Of a DNA stretch of 39,651 bases, positions 1 to 7,769 are shown piece after piece. This DNA is from JBLHKW01 sp047618565. GTDB taxonomy: Bacteria > Planctomycetota > UBA1135 > GCA-002686595. Where the stretch lies: NCBI GenBank assembly GCA_047618565.1, contig JBLHKW010000027.1:1-39651 (forward strand), read 5' to 3'. How positions within the stretch are numbered: position 1 is the stretch's first letter; every line of letters begins with the position of its first letter. Under the pieces are notes generated by a model that made no database searches, was not told where the DNA came from, and saw only the letters and a program-made list of their open reading frames with translations. A program made the position numbers and the translations under genes.

Positions 1-12
1 CTAGCCCCGAGG

Positions 13-1545
13 TCAGCCGCCGGACGGCACGGTGACCAGCTCGCGCGCTTCCCAGGCGCGTACGAGGGTCTCCACCATCGCGGCGTGGCCAGGCCCGTGC
101 AACTGGTGCGGCATGCCCGGCACGACCTCGATCACCATCTCGTCGAGCATGCCGGCCTCATCCGCGGCGGCCTGGAAGAGCTTTACGGCGCCCTCCAGAT
201 AGAAGGTGTCGAGCTCGCCGGCGTAGACGTGGATCTTGCCCGCCAGCTGATCCCGCAGCTCGTCCCACTCGGTCAGGAGCTTGTGCGAGATATCGTAGGC
301 GCGCCAGGATTCGGCCACCTCGTGGTCGATCGCGCCGGTCTTGACGTCGAACACCCGGCGCGGTGAACCGTCCACGCTGGGCTTGCTGAAGGTGGCTTCG
401 AACGATCGAATCTGGCCACCTGGATTGAGAACGTGCTCGTGCTCCACGAAGTCCCGGTAGGTCGCCGGGGTATCGGTCTCGGTGCGCGCCACGGCGCGCT
501 CGCCCCCATCTGCGTCGAGGTACATGTTGCGCGCGCTGCCGTCGGGCAGGGGCGTGTACAGGTCGATGCCCTGGAAGTCGTGGAAGTCGATCGGGTCGGG
601 CACATGGCTCCAGCAGCCGGCAAAGGCGTCCGGATAGGTCACCTGCAACCAGAGCGATGACCAGCCCCCGGAACTGACGCCCGTGACATAGCGATGCTGT
701 GCGCCAGCGCCACCGAAGGCCTCGTCGAATGCGGGCACGAACTCGTCGACCAGCGCCGTTCCCCACGGCCCGATGCTGGGCGAATCACAGAACACCGAGT
801 GCCCGTACCGGTTGGAAGCGTCCGGCACCACGATGATCGCGTTGGCCAGGGGGCTGCCCTCCGGGGTCCTGCCGGCCCAGCGATGGATAGCATCGAGCGT
901 CCCGCCGAATCCGGTGATGCTGTAGACCACCGGGTAGCGCTCATCGGGGTTGTAGTTCTCGGGCAACAGCACGCCCGCGCGCATGATGTACGGGAAGCGG
1001 TGGAACTTCGAGAGAGCGTCGCTCTCGAACTCGAACAGACGAACACGATCCGTCTCGCGAAAATCGGCTTGGGCAGCGACCTGGTCGAGAGTCAATCGTA
1101 CGACATCCGGCGACTCCGGGTCGTAGGCGAGATCCACGGCCGCGCTGAAGACGTCGCCCTCGTCATGCCCGGCACGGCGCCCGGTGCGGCTGACACGCGC
1201 GATCGCCTGCACGCGCCAGTCTTTCGGTTCGACGTCCCACCAGTCGCTCGGATAGGTGGCGCGCGCGTCGGTGTGCGAGAGCATCAGATCGGACGCGCCG
1301 GCGGCCACCTGCACGTGAAAGCGCATGACCGGAGGAGCGCCGAACCAGCGCTGCATCTCACTCCGCGGCTCGCCGCGCTGCGGGTCGGCAAAGGCCAGGA
1401 TCAGGTCCCCCCGGAAGCCGGCGGGGAACTGCTGTTCGTCGAAATGGATGGCGAACACGCCGCCCGCCTGCCCCTGAGCTCGTGCGGGAGCCTGGAGCAG
1501 GAGGATCGATCCAACGAGTACAAACCAGTGAGCAAGAGCCTTCAT
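13..1545 (-). CDS. Secreted alpha/beta-hydrolase (esterase-like) protein
   Basis: A predicted 510-residue exported hydrolase. The start at 1545 is chosen because it gives a typical signal peptide (MKALAHWF, hydrophobic core VLVGSILLLQA, then an ARAQ cleavage region); the open frame continues 136 codons further upstream but that part runs into the divergent aldolase gene and has no coding character. An N-terminal beta-rich region of about 170 residues precedes an alpha/beta-hydrolase domain. The nucleophile elbow GVSSG is at residues 289-293 (Ser291), with a likely acid in YAGELDTF and a likely histidine in GMPHQLHG near the C-terminus. The arrangement resembles enterochelin-esterase/esterase D-like proteins, whose substrates cannot be read from sequence. 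It is divergent from the aldolase gene at 1691. Substrate unknown; hydrolase fold fairly sure. Confidence 0.8.
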   Translation of the reverse strand: MKALAHWFVLVGSILLLQAPARAQGQAGGVFAIHFDEQQFPAGFRGDLILAFADPQRGEPRSEMQRWFGAPPVMRFHVQVAAGASDLMLSHTDARATYPSDWWDVEPKDWRVQAIARVSRTGRRAGHDEGDVFSAAVDLAYDPESPDVVRLTLDQVAAQADFRETDRVRLFEFESDALSKFHRFPYIMRAGVLLPENYNPDERYPVVYSITGFGGTLDAIHRWAGRTPEGSPLANAIIVVPDASNRYGHSVFCDSPSIGPWGTALVDEFVPAFDEAFGGAGAQHRYVTGVSSGGWSSLWLQVTYPDAFAGCWSHVPDPIDFHDFQGIDLYTPLPDGSARNMYLDADGGERAVARTETDTPATYRDFVEHEHVLNPGGQIRSFEATFSKPSVDGSPRRVFDVKTGAIDHEVAESWRAYDISHKLLTEWDELRDQLAGKIHVYAGELDTFYLEGAVKLFQAAADEAGMLDEMVIEVVPGMPHQLHGPGHAAMVETLVRAWEARELVTVPSGG

Positions 1546-1690
1546 TGGCGCCACCATAGCCCATGTCAGCCACGCTGCACGAAAGTCACCAGGGCCCCTT
1601 TTCCAATCGCGCTCAAAAGGGCATCCTCTCTGCCAGCAAGGCTCGAATTCGGTCCCCCCAACACCCGTCCACAGCGCCCCGCGCCCAAGT

Positions 1691-2581
1691 ATGACCTTCC
1701 AACAGCAACTGAACAAAGTCGGTACCCAGCCCGGATTCATCGCAGCCCTCGACCAGAGTGGCGGCAGCACGCCGAAGGCCCTGGCCACATACGGCGTCGA
1801 GGCGAGCGAGTACTCCGGCGACGAGGAGATGTACGCCAAAGTGCACGCCATGCGCACGCGCATCATCACCAGTCCGAGCTTCGGCGGCGATCGCATCCTC
1901 GGCGCGATCCTGTTCGAGAACACGATGGACCGCGAGATCGCAGGCATGGGCACGGCCGACTACCTGTGGCGCGAGAAACAGGTTGTTCCGTTCCTCAAGG
2001 TCGACAAGGGTCTGGCCGACGAGGCCAACGGCGTGCAGATGATGAAGCCCATGCCCGACCTGGACGCCCTGCTCGCGCGCGCCAAGGACAAGGCCATCTT
2101 CGGAACGAAGATGCGCTCGGTCATCAAGACGGCCAGCGCCGACGGCGTCAGCGCCCTGGTCGCCCAGCAGTTCGAGATCGGCCTGCGCATCGTCGCCGCC
2201 GGTCTGGTTCCGATCATCGAGCCCGAGGTCGACATCCACAGCCCGCAGAAGGCCGAGGCCGAAACGATGCTCAAGGCCTGCCTGCTTGAACAGCTCGGCA
2301 AGCTCAGCGCCGACCAGAAGGTCATGCTCAAGCTGACGCTGCCCGAGACGGACAACTTCTACAAGGAGTGCGCCGATCACCCCAACGTCGTGCGCATGGT
2401 CGCGCTCTCCGGCGGCTACTCGCGTGAGGAAGCCAACGCGCGCCTGTCACGCAACAACAACATGGTGGCCAGCTTCTCGCGCGCGCTGAGCGAGGGCCTC
2501 AACGCCAAGCAGAGTGAAGCCGACTTCGACAGCATGCTGGACAGCTCGATCCGGAGCATCTGCGAAGCCTCCAGCACCTGA
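1691..2581 (+). CDS. fda: Class I fructose-bisphosphate aldolase
   Basis: Cleaves fructose 1,6-bisphosphate to glyceraldehyde 3-phosphate and dihydroxyacetone phosphate (glycolysis, reversed in gluconeogenesis), in the cytoplasm. The 296 residues match the length of the staphylococcal-type single-domain class I aldolases. Visible family motifs are ALDQSGGSTPK near residue 20, GAILFENTMD near 71, IIEPEVDIH near 175 and MLKLTLPE at 212-219; Lys214 in the last is the candidate Schiff-base lysine. The start has no evident Shine-Dalgarno sequence, but the first residues are typical of the family. The gene stands alone, divergent from the esterase gene, and is followed by a strong hairpin at 2609-2651, so it is probably monocistronic. 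Confidence 0.93.
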   Translation: MTFQQQLNKVGTQPGFIAALDQSGGSTPKALATYGVEASEYSGDEEMYAKVHAMRTRIITSPSFGGDRILGAILFENTMDREIAGMGTADYLWREKQVVPFLKVDKGLADEANGVQMMKPMPDLDALLARAKDKAIFGTKMRSVIKTASADGVSALVAQQFEIGLRIVAAGLVPIIEPEVDIHSPQKAEAETMLKACLLEQLGKLSADQKVMLKLTLPETDNFYKECADHPNVVRMVALSGGYSREEANARLSRNNNMVASFSRALSEGLNAKQSEADFDSMLDSSIRSICEASST

Positions 2582-2608
2582 TAGGACTCCCCGATTCACG
2601 GGCCCCAT

Positions 2609-2651
2609 GGCCCCCGCAGCGCCCATCTCGAGAACGGACGCTGCGGGGGCC
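2609..2651 (+). terminator. Intrinsic terminator-like hairpin after aldolase gene
   Basis: A perfect 13-bp inverted repeat (ggcccccgcagcg at 2609-2621, its complement at 2639-2651) with a 17-nt loop starts 27 nt after the aldolase stop and is followed by a short T-containing stretch (gtttcgtgt). This is a GC-rich hairpin with a weak T tract, as is common in high-GC bacteria. Confidence 0.7.
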
Positions 2652-2707
2652 GTTTCGTGTCATGCCCACTGCTGCGCCTGGCGCCGAGTGACTCTATCAA
2701 CAGTCTG

Positions 2708-2724
2708 CTAGCAGCCCGTGGATC
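2708..2724 (+). repeat. 17-nt repeat, copy 1
   Basis: The 17-mer ctagcagcccgtggatc occurs here and again, same strand, at 22878-22894; after one mismatch two more bases agree. In this copy it spans the GTG that would start the broken regulator gene. It could be the remnant of a mobile element end, which is an inference; no transposase is visible nearby. Confidence 0.6.
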
Positions 2725-4019
2725 TTGAGCAACTGGCCGCCCGGGCCCTCGAACGCGGAGATCCGCTCCCTGCTCTGAACTCCCTGAGTGGAAACGACGG
2801 ACCGCACGGACGCGCTCTACGTGGTATCGCCCTGGCCCAGATGCAGGAGTTCGAGGGCGCCTAGCGCGAACTGAGCGCCGTGGCCAAGGGACTCGCCGGG
2901 CAACCGGTTCACCGTGCGCGCAACCTGGCGGCCCTGGCCGAGGTCGCCGCCGCCCGGCGCGAGCTGGGAACCGCGCTGGAGTCACTCGCGACGGTCGCGG
3001 AGGAGCTCGATTCGATCGGAGATCGCCGCAACGCCGCCTGGGCACGACTGGTTCGTGCACGCATCCTGCTGCTCTCGGGCTCGGTCGATGAAGCCAGAGG
3101 TTAGCTCGAGCAGGTCGCCCGCGCTGGCATCGACGACCCCGTACTGGACGCGGCCTTTGCGCTGGCACATGTGAACTCGTCCGTGCGGGTGCTGTCCACG
3201 GACGATGCGCTGGGTGTGCTGGATCGAGCGCTGGCCGAGCTCTCGCGTGCTGATCACCCACCGCTCGCCGCGGAACTGGACGCCCACCGCGAAGCCCTCA
3301 CGCAGCCCTTCGCCAGCTTGCATGCCTGCGGTCAAGGTGCCCGGGTGACCCTACCCGAGCTCGCATCCATCTTGCGCGGCACCGGCCAGCTACCGATCGA
3401 CGAATCGCGCTGCAGCACGGACCGCACCTGGTTGCTCGTCGACGGAATAGGACAGCGTGTGCTCTTCGCAGGCGAGCACGCCGTCGACCTTTCCGCGCGC
3501 GTAGTCCTCTTCGATCTGCTGGCGGCACTGGCACATGATTGGCCTGAAGACGTGACGACCGAGAGCCTGGTGCAGAAGGTCTTCGACGGACCGGTATTCG
3601 CCGAGCGCCTCGAGAACACTGGCCCAGATGAGATCGAAGAGTCGTATCGGGATCGGTTGCGGGTAGAGATCGGGCGGCTGCGTGCGCTCGTGCCACCCGG
3701 TGTGAAGCTCGAGGCTCTCGGGAACGCCTGGCGACTTGTGGTCGCAAGCGACGCGTGCGTGGTCCACGTCACTCTTCCAGGTAAGGAGTCCGCGCTGACG
3801 GCCCTGCTCTCGGACGGTTCGCCCTGGGCTGCGCGCGACCTGGCGCTGGCGCTCGGCATCAGCCAGCGATCGGTGCAACGAGCCCTGAATGAAATTGCGC
3901 GGACGGGCGCCGTACACCCGGTCGGTGAGGCGCGCGCGCGACGCTGGATGGCCGCAGACGCGACTCCTGGAATCGCGTCACAGATGTTACTGGTGAGCCT
4001 GCTCAGTCCACGGCGATAG
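2718..4019 (+). pseudogene. Broken TPR + winged-helix regulator, two in-frame TAG
   Basis: One reading frame from the GTG at 2718 to 4019 (434 codons) codes for a continuous protein but is interrupted by TAG at 2862-2864 (codon 49) and 3102-3104 (codon 129). The N-terminal part (DLEQLAARALERGDP, RGIALAQMQEFEGA, then RELSAVAKGLAGQ) looks like TPR helices. The middle (DRLRVEIGRLRALVPPG) resembles the C-terminal output region of OmpR/SARP-like regulators, and the C-terminus (ARDLALALGISQRSVQRALN, about 3837-3896) is a clear helix-turn-helix. Both TAG codons sit where glutamine (CAG) would fit, so two C-to-T changes would explain them. The 282-residue frame after the second stop, from GTG 3171, could still be translated as a separate DNA-binding fragment. 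Its downstream neighbour is broken too. Confidence 0.75.
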
Positions 4020-4079
4020 TGGTTTCAGCCCAAACGACCCGTTCACCAAGCGGGCTGACACCCCTACCAGGAGACCCAC

Positions 4080-4735
4080 ATGACACCCATCGACAACACC
4101 CAGCGCGCAGCCACGGTCCGTGCAATCCAGCTGAAGGAGTACGGCACCGTTCACGGCGTCACCTGCGACAGCGCGGGCAACGTCTGCTTCGCGGCGGGCG
4201 ACGGAGACCTCGTATGCGTCGCGCCCGAGTCCGGGCGCGTCGTGCGTCAGTTCAAGGACATCGGCGCGACGGCCGGTACGGCCTTCGACGGTACCCATCT
4301 CTGGCAGCTGACCGATGACACCAGCATGCGCATCGATCCGGAATCCGGAGAGGTGGTGCATACCCTGCCCGCTCCGGCGGGCGTGCACTGCTCGGGCATG
4401 GCCCACGCTGAGGTCGTGCTTTGGATCGGCGACTGGGATGGCAAGTCGCTGCTGAAGGTCGACATCGAGACGAGCAAGGTAGAGAAAGCCTGAAGACCGA
4501 CCGCTTCGTGACCGGCGTATCCTGGTCGGGCGAGGAGCTCTGGCACGGCGCCTGGGAGGACAAGGACGCCGGCATGGTGTCGCTGCGAAGGCTGAGCCCC
4601 GAGTCCGGCGAGGTGCTCGAGGACATGCGGCTGCCCGACAAGCTGAAGGTGAGCGGCCTCGGGCGCGACGAGCAGGGGCGCTTCTGGTGCGGCGGCGGCT
4701 ACGACGGCGGGCTACAGGCCGTGCGTCCAGAGTAG
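4080..4735 (+). pseudogene. Small beta-propeller (Vgb-like) gene with frameshift
   Basis: The first part, 4080-4493, encodes repeats such as GVTCDSAGNVCFAAGDGDLV and GTAFDGTHLWQLTD, which look like blades of a Vgb/SMP-30-like or glutaminyl cyclotransferase-like beta-propeller. It ends at TGA 4491-4493. The coding continues in the -1 frame (LKTDRFVTGVSWSGEELWHG, then RFWCGGGYDGGLQAVRPE) to TAG 4733-4735. A single missing base at about 4480-4490 would rejoin a protein of about 218 residues. No slippery heptamer is apparent at the junction. The start is supported by an AGGAG at 4069-4073, 6 nt before ATG. It follows the broken regulator by 60 bp and is convergent with the peroxidase gene, 7 bp away. 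A sequencing error is an alternative to real decay. Confidence 0.75.
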
Positions 4736-4742
4736 CACTGGC

Positions 4743-5711
4743 TCAATCGGCCGAGAGCGCTCGCAGGAACGCGATCAGGTTCGCGGCATCCGCGTCGGTC
4801 ATCTCGATCGGCGCGAGGACCTCGTCCAGGTGTTCGTTGGCATGTCCACCCTGCCGGTAGAACTCGACCACCGCGGCGAGGGTGTCCTGGCTGCCGTCGT
4901 GCATGTACGGCGCGGTGTCCACGAGACCGCGCAGGGTCGGCGTCTTGAAGGCGCCCGTGTCCGCGCGCTCGTGGGTAACTGCAAAGCGTCCCGCGTCCTC
5001 GTCCCCGCGGGCGCCCGCGGCGCTGGCAACGCCGGTATTGTGAAAGCCCTCGTCCGAGAAATTCGCTCCGGAGTGGCAACGCCAGCAACCACCGCGGCTC
5101 TCGAAGAACCACAGCCCGCCACGTTCCGCGGGCGTGAGCGCATCGCGAGCTCCAGCGCGAAACCGATCGACGGGGCTGCCACCACGCAGCTGCGCACGCA
5201 CGAACGTCGCCAGCGCGCGCGCCATTAGCTCGCTGTCCGGGGCCGCCCCGAAGACAGCTTCGAAATCGCGCACATAGCTCGGCTCCTGCGCCAGGCGTGC
5301 GATCGCCTGCGCCAGGGGCAGCCCCATCTCGAGTTCGTTCTCGATGGGCTGCAACACTTGCTCCTCGAGCGTGTCCGCGCGCCCATCCCACATGAACTGC
5401 TTTCCAAGGGCACGATTCACGATCGTGGGCGAGTTGCGCAGGGTCTTCTGTCCGCGAATCCCGACCGAGAGCGCCTTGTCATCCGCAAATCCGTGCTCGG
5501 GCAGGTGGCAACTCGAACACGAGACCGAGCGATCTTCGGACAACATCGGGTCGAAGAACAGGCGCTCACCGAGGGCCCGCTCCGGCGCGGGAAGCGCGAG
5601 CACGCTCGCGACCTTGTCCGCCGGCAGACCAAGGAATTCCACGGGCGTTTCGTGCCCGCCATCGATCGTGCCAGGCCCGATCAGAGCGAGCGCGAGGAAC
5701 AGAGCCTTCAT
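4743..5711 (-). CDS. Diheme cytochrome c peroxidase (MauG/CCP family)
   Basis: A 322-residue exported diheme protein that would reduce hydrogen peroxide using electrons from c-type cytochromes in the periplasm. The start at 5711 gives a signal peptide (MKALFLALALIGPGTIDG). Two heme c sites are present: CSSCH at residues 65-69 and CWRCH at 209-213. Other family landmarks are LFFDPMLSEDRSVSCSSCH, FMWDGRADTLEEQ, GSPVDRF and APYMHDGSQ, where the methionine is a candidate axial ligand. Length matches the family. It is divergent from the redoxin-like selenoprotein candidate (179 bp between starts), so both might respond to oxidative conditions; that link is inferred only from position. Confidence 0.92.
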   Translation of the reverse strand: MKALFLALALIGPGTIDGGHETPVEFLGLPADKVASVLALPAPERALGERLFFDPMLSEDRSVSCSSCHLPEHGFADDKALSVGIRGQKTLRNSPTIVNRALGKQFMWDGRADTLEEQVLQPIENELEMGLPLAQAIARLAQEPSYVRDFEAVFGAAPDSELMARALATFVRAQLRGGSPVDRFRAGARDALTPAERGGLWFFESRGGCWRCHSGANFSDEGFHNTGVASAAGARGDEDAGRFAVTHERADTGAFKTPTLRGLVDTAPYMHDGSQDTLAAVVEFYRQGGHANEHLDEVLAPIEMTDADAANLIAFLRALSAD

Positions 5712-5878
5712 GGGTGTCAGAATAGCCTGCGGAAAGCGTGGACGCCTCCCGCCGTCGAGGCTCCGGGGTGGGCTTCACAGAAAGACCTTCGTAAGGCGTA
5801 GCGACCCTCAACAGGTGCGCTACCGTGGAACTGTTACCGCGAAAACCTAGCCGCGCCCATGGGCGTGCATCCCGATCT

Positions 5879-5883
5879 TGAGG
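5879..5883 (+). promoter_or_regulatory. Shine-Dalgarno site fixing the start at 5890
   Basis: TGAGG lies 6 nt upstream of ATG 5890. It overlaps the alternative TTG start at 5878, which favours the ATG. Confidence 0.55.
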
Positions 5884-5889
5884 TTTGAC

Positions 5890-6987
5890 ATGTTCAGAAA
5901 ACACGCCCCGCTGTGGGCGCTAACGTTGGCCGCGACAGGCTTTTCCGCGCAGCCAGGGCTCGCGAACCCGGAGCCCCCGCTCGCTAACCAGGGCAGCACG
6001 GTAAAACTCGCCAAGGCCGTTGAGCGATACAACACTCGACGCACCGAGGTCAGGGCGCAGATGCAAGCGGCCGCCACGCCCGCGGAGAGCGCGAAGATCT
6101 ATGCGGCCGTCGAATGGTCGTCCTTCACCGCAGCGTTCCGCGAGGTCGCCTACGCGAGCGATGGCAATGGCACGGCCGTGGACGCCTGGATCTGGGTTGT
6201 TCGTGCAGGCAAGGAGTTCGCCGTCGAGGACGCGCAGGAAGCGATCGAGAACCTGCTCGCCGCGCACATCGACTCGCAGGGCCTGTCCGACCTGATCGGT
6301 GAACTCGGCTACCCGCAAGGCCTTGACGCCGCTTTCGTCGAGCAGACATTGAATACGATCGCGGACAAGTCACCGATCGACTCGGTGCAGACCGCGGCAC
6401 GTTTCGCGATCGTCCAGAGCCTCATGGGCGCCGGCGCTCAGCCCAAGGCTGACCGTGATCGCGCGCACGAGATGCTGGTCAGCATGCGCACAGCCGTCGA
6501 CGGGAAGTCGCAGACGGGCCAGAACATCGAGCGCGCTCTCTACGAGGTCGAAAACCTCCAGATCGGCATGCAGGCGCCCGACTTCGATGCCATCGATGCA
6601 GACGGTGTCAGCTTCAAGCTGTCCGACTACCGCGGCAAGGTCGTGGTCGTCGACTTCTGGGGCTTCTGGTGAGGCGGCTGCGTTGCCATGCTCCCGCATG
6701 AGCGGTCGCTCGTGAAGCGACTTCAGAACGAACCCTTCGCCCTGCTCGGAATCAACAGTGACGGAGAGGCCGACGTGGTCAAGACGATGTTCGACAAGCA
6801 GGACATCACCTGGCGCAACGCCATCGACGTGGTGCCCAACGGTCCGCTCGGGACCAAGTGGAACGTGAACGGCTTCCCCGGGATCTACATCCTGGACGCC
6901 AAGGGCGTGATCCGCCATCGCGGCCTGCGCGACCATGAGATGGAAGAGGCGGTCACGGCCCTGCTGGCCGAGGCCAAGGCCGGCTGA
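5890..6987 (+). CDS. TlpA/redoxin-like selenoprotein candidate (in-frame TGA = Sec261)
   Basis: Read through TGA at 6670-6672, this is a 365-residue exported thioredoxin-fold protein. ATG 5890 is preferred over TTG 5878 because of the TGAGG before it and the signal peptide (MFRKHAPLWALTLAATGFSA). Residues about 35-225 are a helical region of unknown function. The redoxin domain starts at IGMQAPDFDAIDADG. Its active site reads VVVVDFWGFW-TGA-GGC, where relatives have WCxxC, so TGA sits exactly on the first redox cysteine and Cys264 is the partner. After it come MLPHERSLVKRL, FALLGINSDG, NGFPGIYILDAKG and a normal end, all in the same frame. A hairpin with a GGUC loop lies at 6697-6714. The alternatives are a nonsense mutation or a sequencing error; selenocysteine fits better because of the position and the hairpin. 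Selenocysteine machinery (selA, selB, selC) is not in this window. Confidence 0.82.
6697..6714 (+). promoter_or_regulatory. Candidate bacterial SECIS hairpin
   Basis: CATGAGC (6697-6703) pairs with GCTCGTG (6708-6714), seven pairs including one U-G, closing a GGUC loop (6704-6707). It begins 24 nt after the TGA and the loop begins 31 nt after it, inside the 16-37 nt range described for bacterial SECIS elements. The GGUC loop is the same as in the E. coli fdhF SECIS. A competing hairpin (CATGC/GCATG, 6687-6700) overlaps it. Confidence 0.65.
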
Positions 6988-7009
6988 TCGAGAACCCCTG
7001 ACGGCAAAC

Positions 7010-7039
7010 GCCAGGGCGAGCCTCGACGCTCGCCCTGGC
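7010..7039 (+). terminator. Terminator-like hairpin after selenoprotein gene
   Basis: A perfect 12-bp stem (gccagggcgagc 7010-7021, complement 7028-7039) with a 6-nt loop sits 22 nt after the stop of the redoxin-like gene. There is no T run, so it may end transcription weakly or protect the 3' end. The next gene starts 16 nt later. Confidence 0.6.
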
Positions 7040-7054
7040 AGCCCTCCCCGAGCG

Positions 7055-7753
7055 ATGCCCAACTCCACCACCTCGCTCCCGATCGGGGCACCCGTACCCG
7101 ATCCCACGCCGCGCAAGCGTCCGCCGCACACGGTTCTCGGCGGCAAGGCGGTGACCCTCGAGCCGCTCGACCTCGAGCGACACGGCGCCGGCCTCCAGCG
7201 TGCCTCCCACGGCTCGACGGAGCGCGAGCAGGTATGGCGCTACATGCCCGCCGGTCCCTTCCCGTCTGAGGACGCGCTCTGCTCCTGGTACGAGCTGACC
7301 CTCGCACCCGGTGACCCGCTCTTCTACGCCGTCGTGGATCCGCTCAGTTCGAATCCGATCGGGGTGGTCAGCTACCTGAACATCGAAACGACCCACGGCG
7401 CGGTCGAGATCGGGCACATCTGGTACACGCCCGACGTCCAACGCAGCAACGTGAACACGGAGTCCTGCTACCTGCTGCTGCGCCACGCCTTCGATGACCT
7501 CGGCTACCGCCGCGTCGAGTGGAAATGCGACAGCCTCAACGCTCGCTCGCGCGTAGCCGCCCTGCGCCTCGGCTTCCAGTTCGAGGGCATCTTCCGGCAG
7601 CACCGCATCGTCGGCGGACTCAACCGGGACACGGCCTGGTTCTCGATCACCGACTCCGAGTGGCCCGTCCTGCGGTCCGCCATGGAGCGCTGGCTCGAGT
7701 GGCAAGCGGACGCACAGCCACGCCCGTCGCTCTCGACGCTGACCGCGCGCTGA
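7055..7753 (+). CDS. GNAT-family N-acetyltransferase (RimJ/RimL-like)
   Basis: A 232-residue cytoplasmic acetyltransferase that would transfer acetyl from acetyl-CoA to an unknown amine. The start at 7055 (MPNSTTSLP) is used because the frame further upstream overlaps the preceding coding sequence and hairpin. The fold is recognisable from VTLEPLDLERHGAGL at the N-terminus, IGVVSYLNIETTHGAVEIGH in the middle strands, and EWKCDSLNARSRVAALRLGF followed by EGIFRQHRIVGGLNRDTAWF, which is the Acetyltransf_3 pattern. The usual Q/RxxGxG/A acetyl-CoA loop is replaced by QRSNVNTE, as in several relatives of this subgroup. It is convergent with the membrane protein gene at 7770, 16 bp away. Confidence 0.88.
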   Translation: MPNSTTSLPIGAPVPDPTPRKRPPHTVLGGKAVTLEPLDLERHGAGLQRASHGSTEREQVWRYMPAGPFPSEDALCSWYELTLAPGDPLFYAVVDPLSSNPIGVVSYLNIETTHGAVEIGHIWYTPDVQRSNVNTESCYLLLRHAFDDLGYRRVEWKCDSLNARSRVAALRLGFQFEGIFRQHRIVGGLNRDTAWFSITDSEWPVLRSAMERWLEWQADAQPRPSLSTLTAR

Positions 7754-7769
7754 GCGCCGAACCTGGTCG

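Noticed and set aside
694..2289. Long plus-strand open frame of 531 codons
   Set aside because: It lies opposite the esterase gene and in another frame of the aldolase gene; it has no domain and is an artefact of high GC.
2862..3104. TAG recoding (pyrrolysine or glutamine) in the regulator gene
   Set aside because: TAG is used as the normal stop elsewhere in the window (4733, 20263, 22879, 24735), and the neighbour gene is frameshifted, so decay is simpler.
4480..4493. Programmed -1 frameshift or second selenocysteine TGA in the beta-propeller gene
   Set aside because: No slippery heptamer is present, and reading through the TGA in frame soon meets another stop; only a frame change restores the protein.
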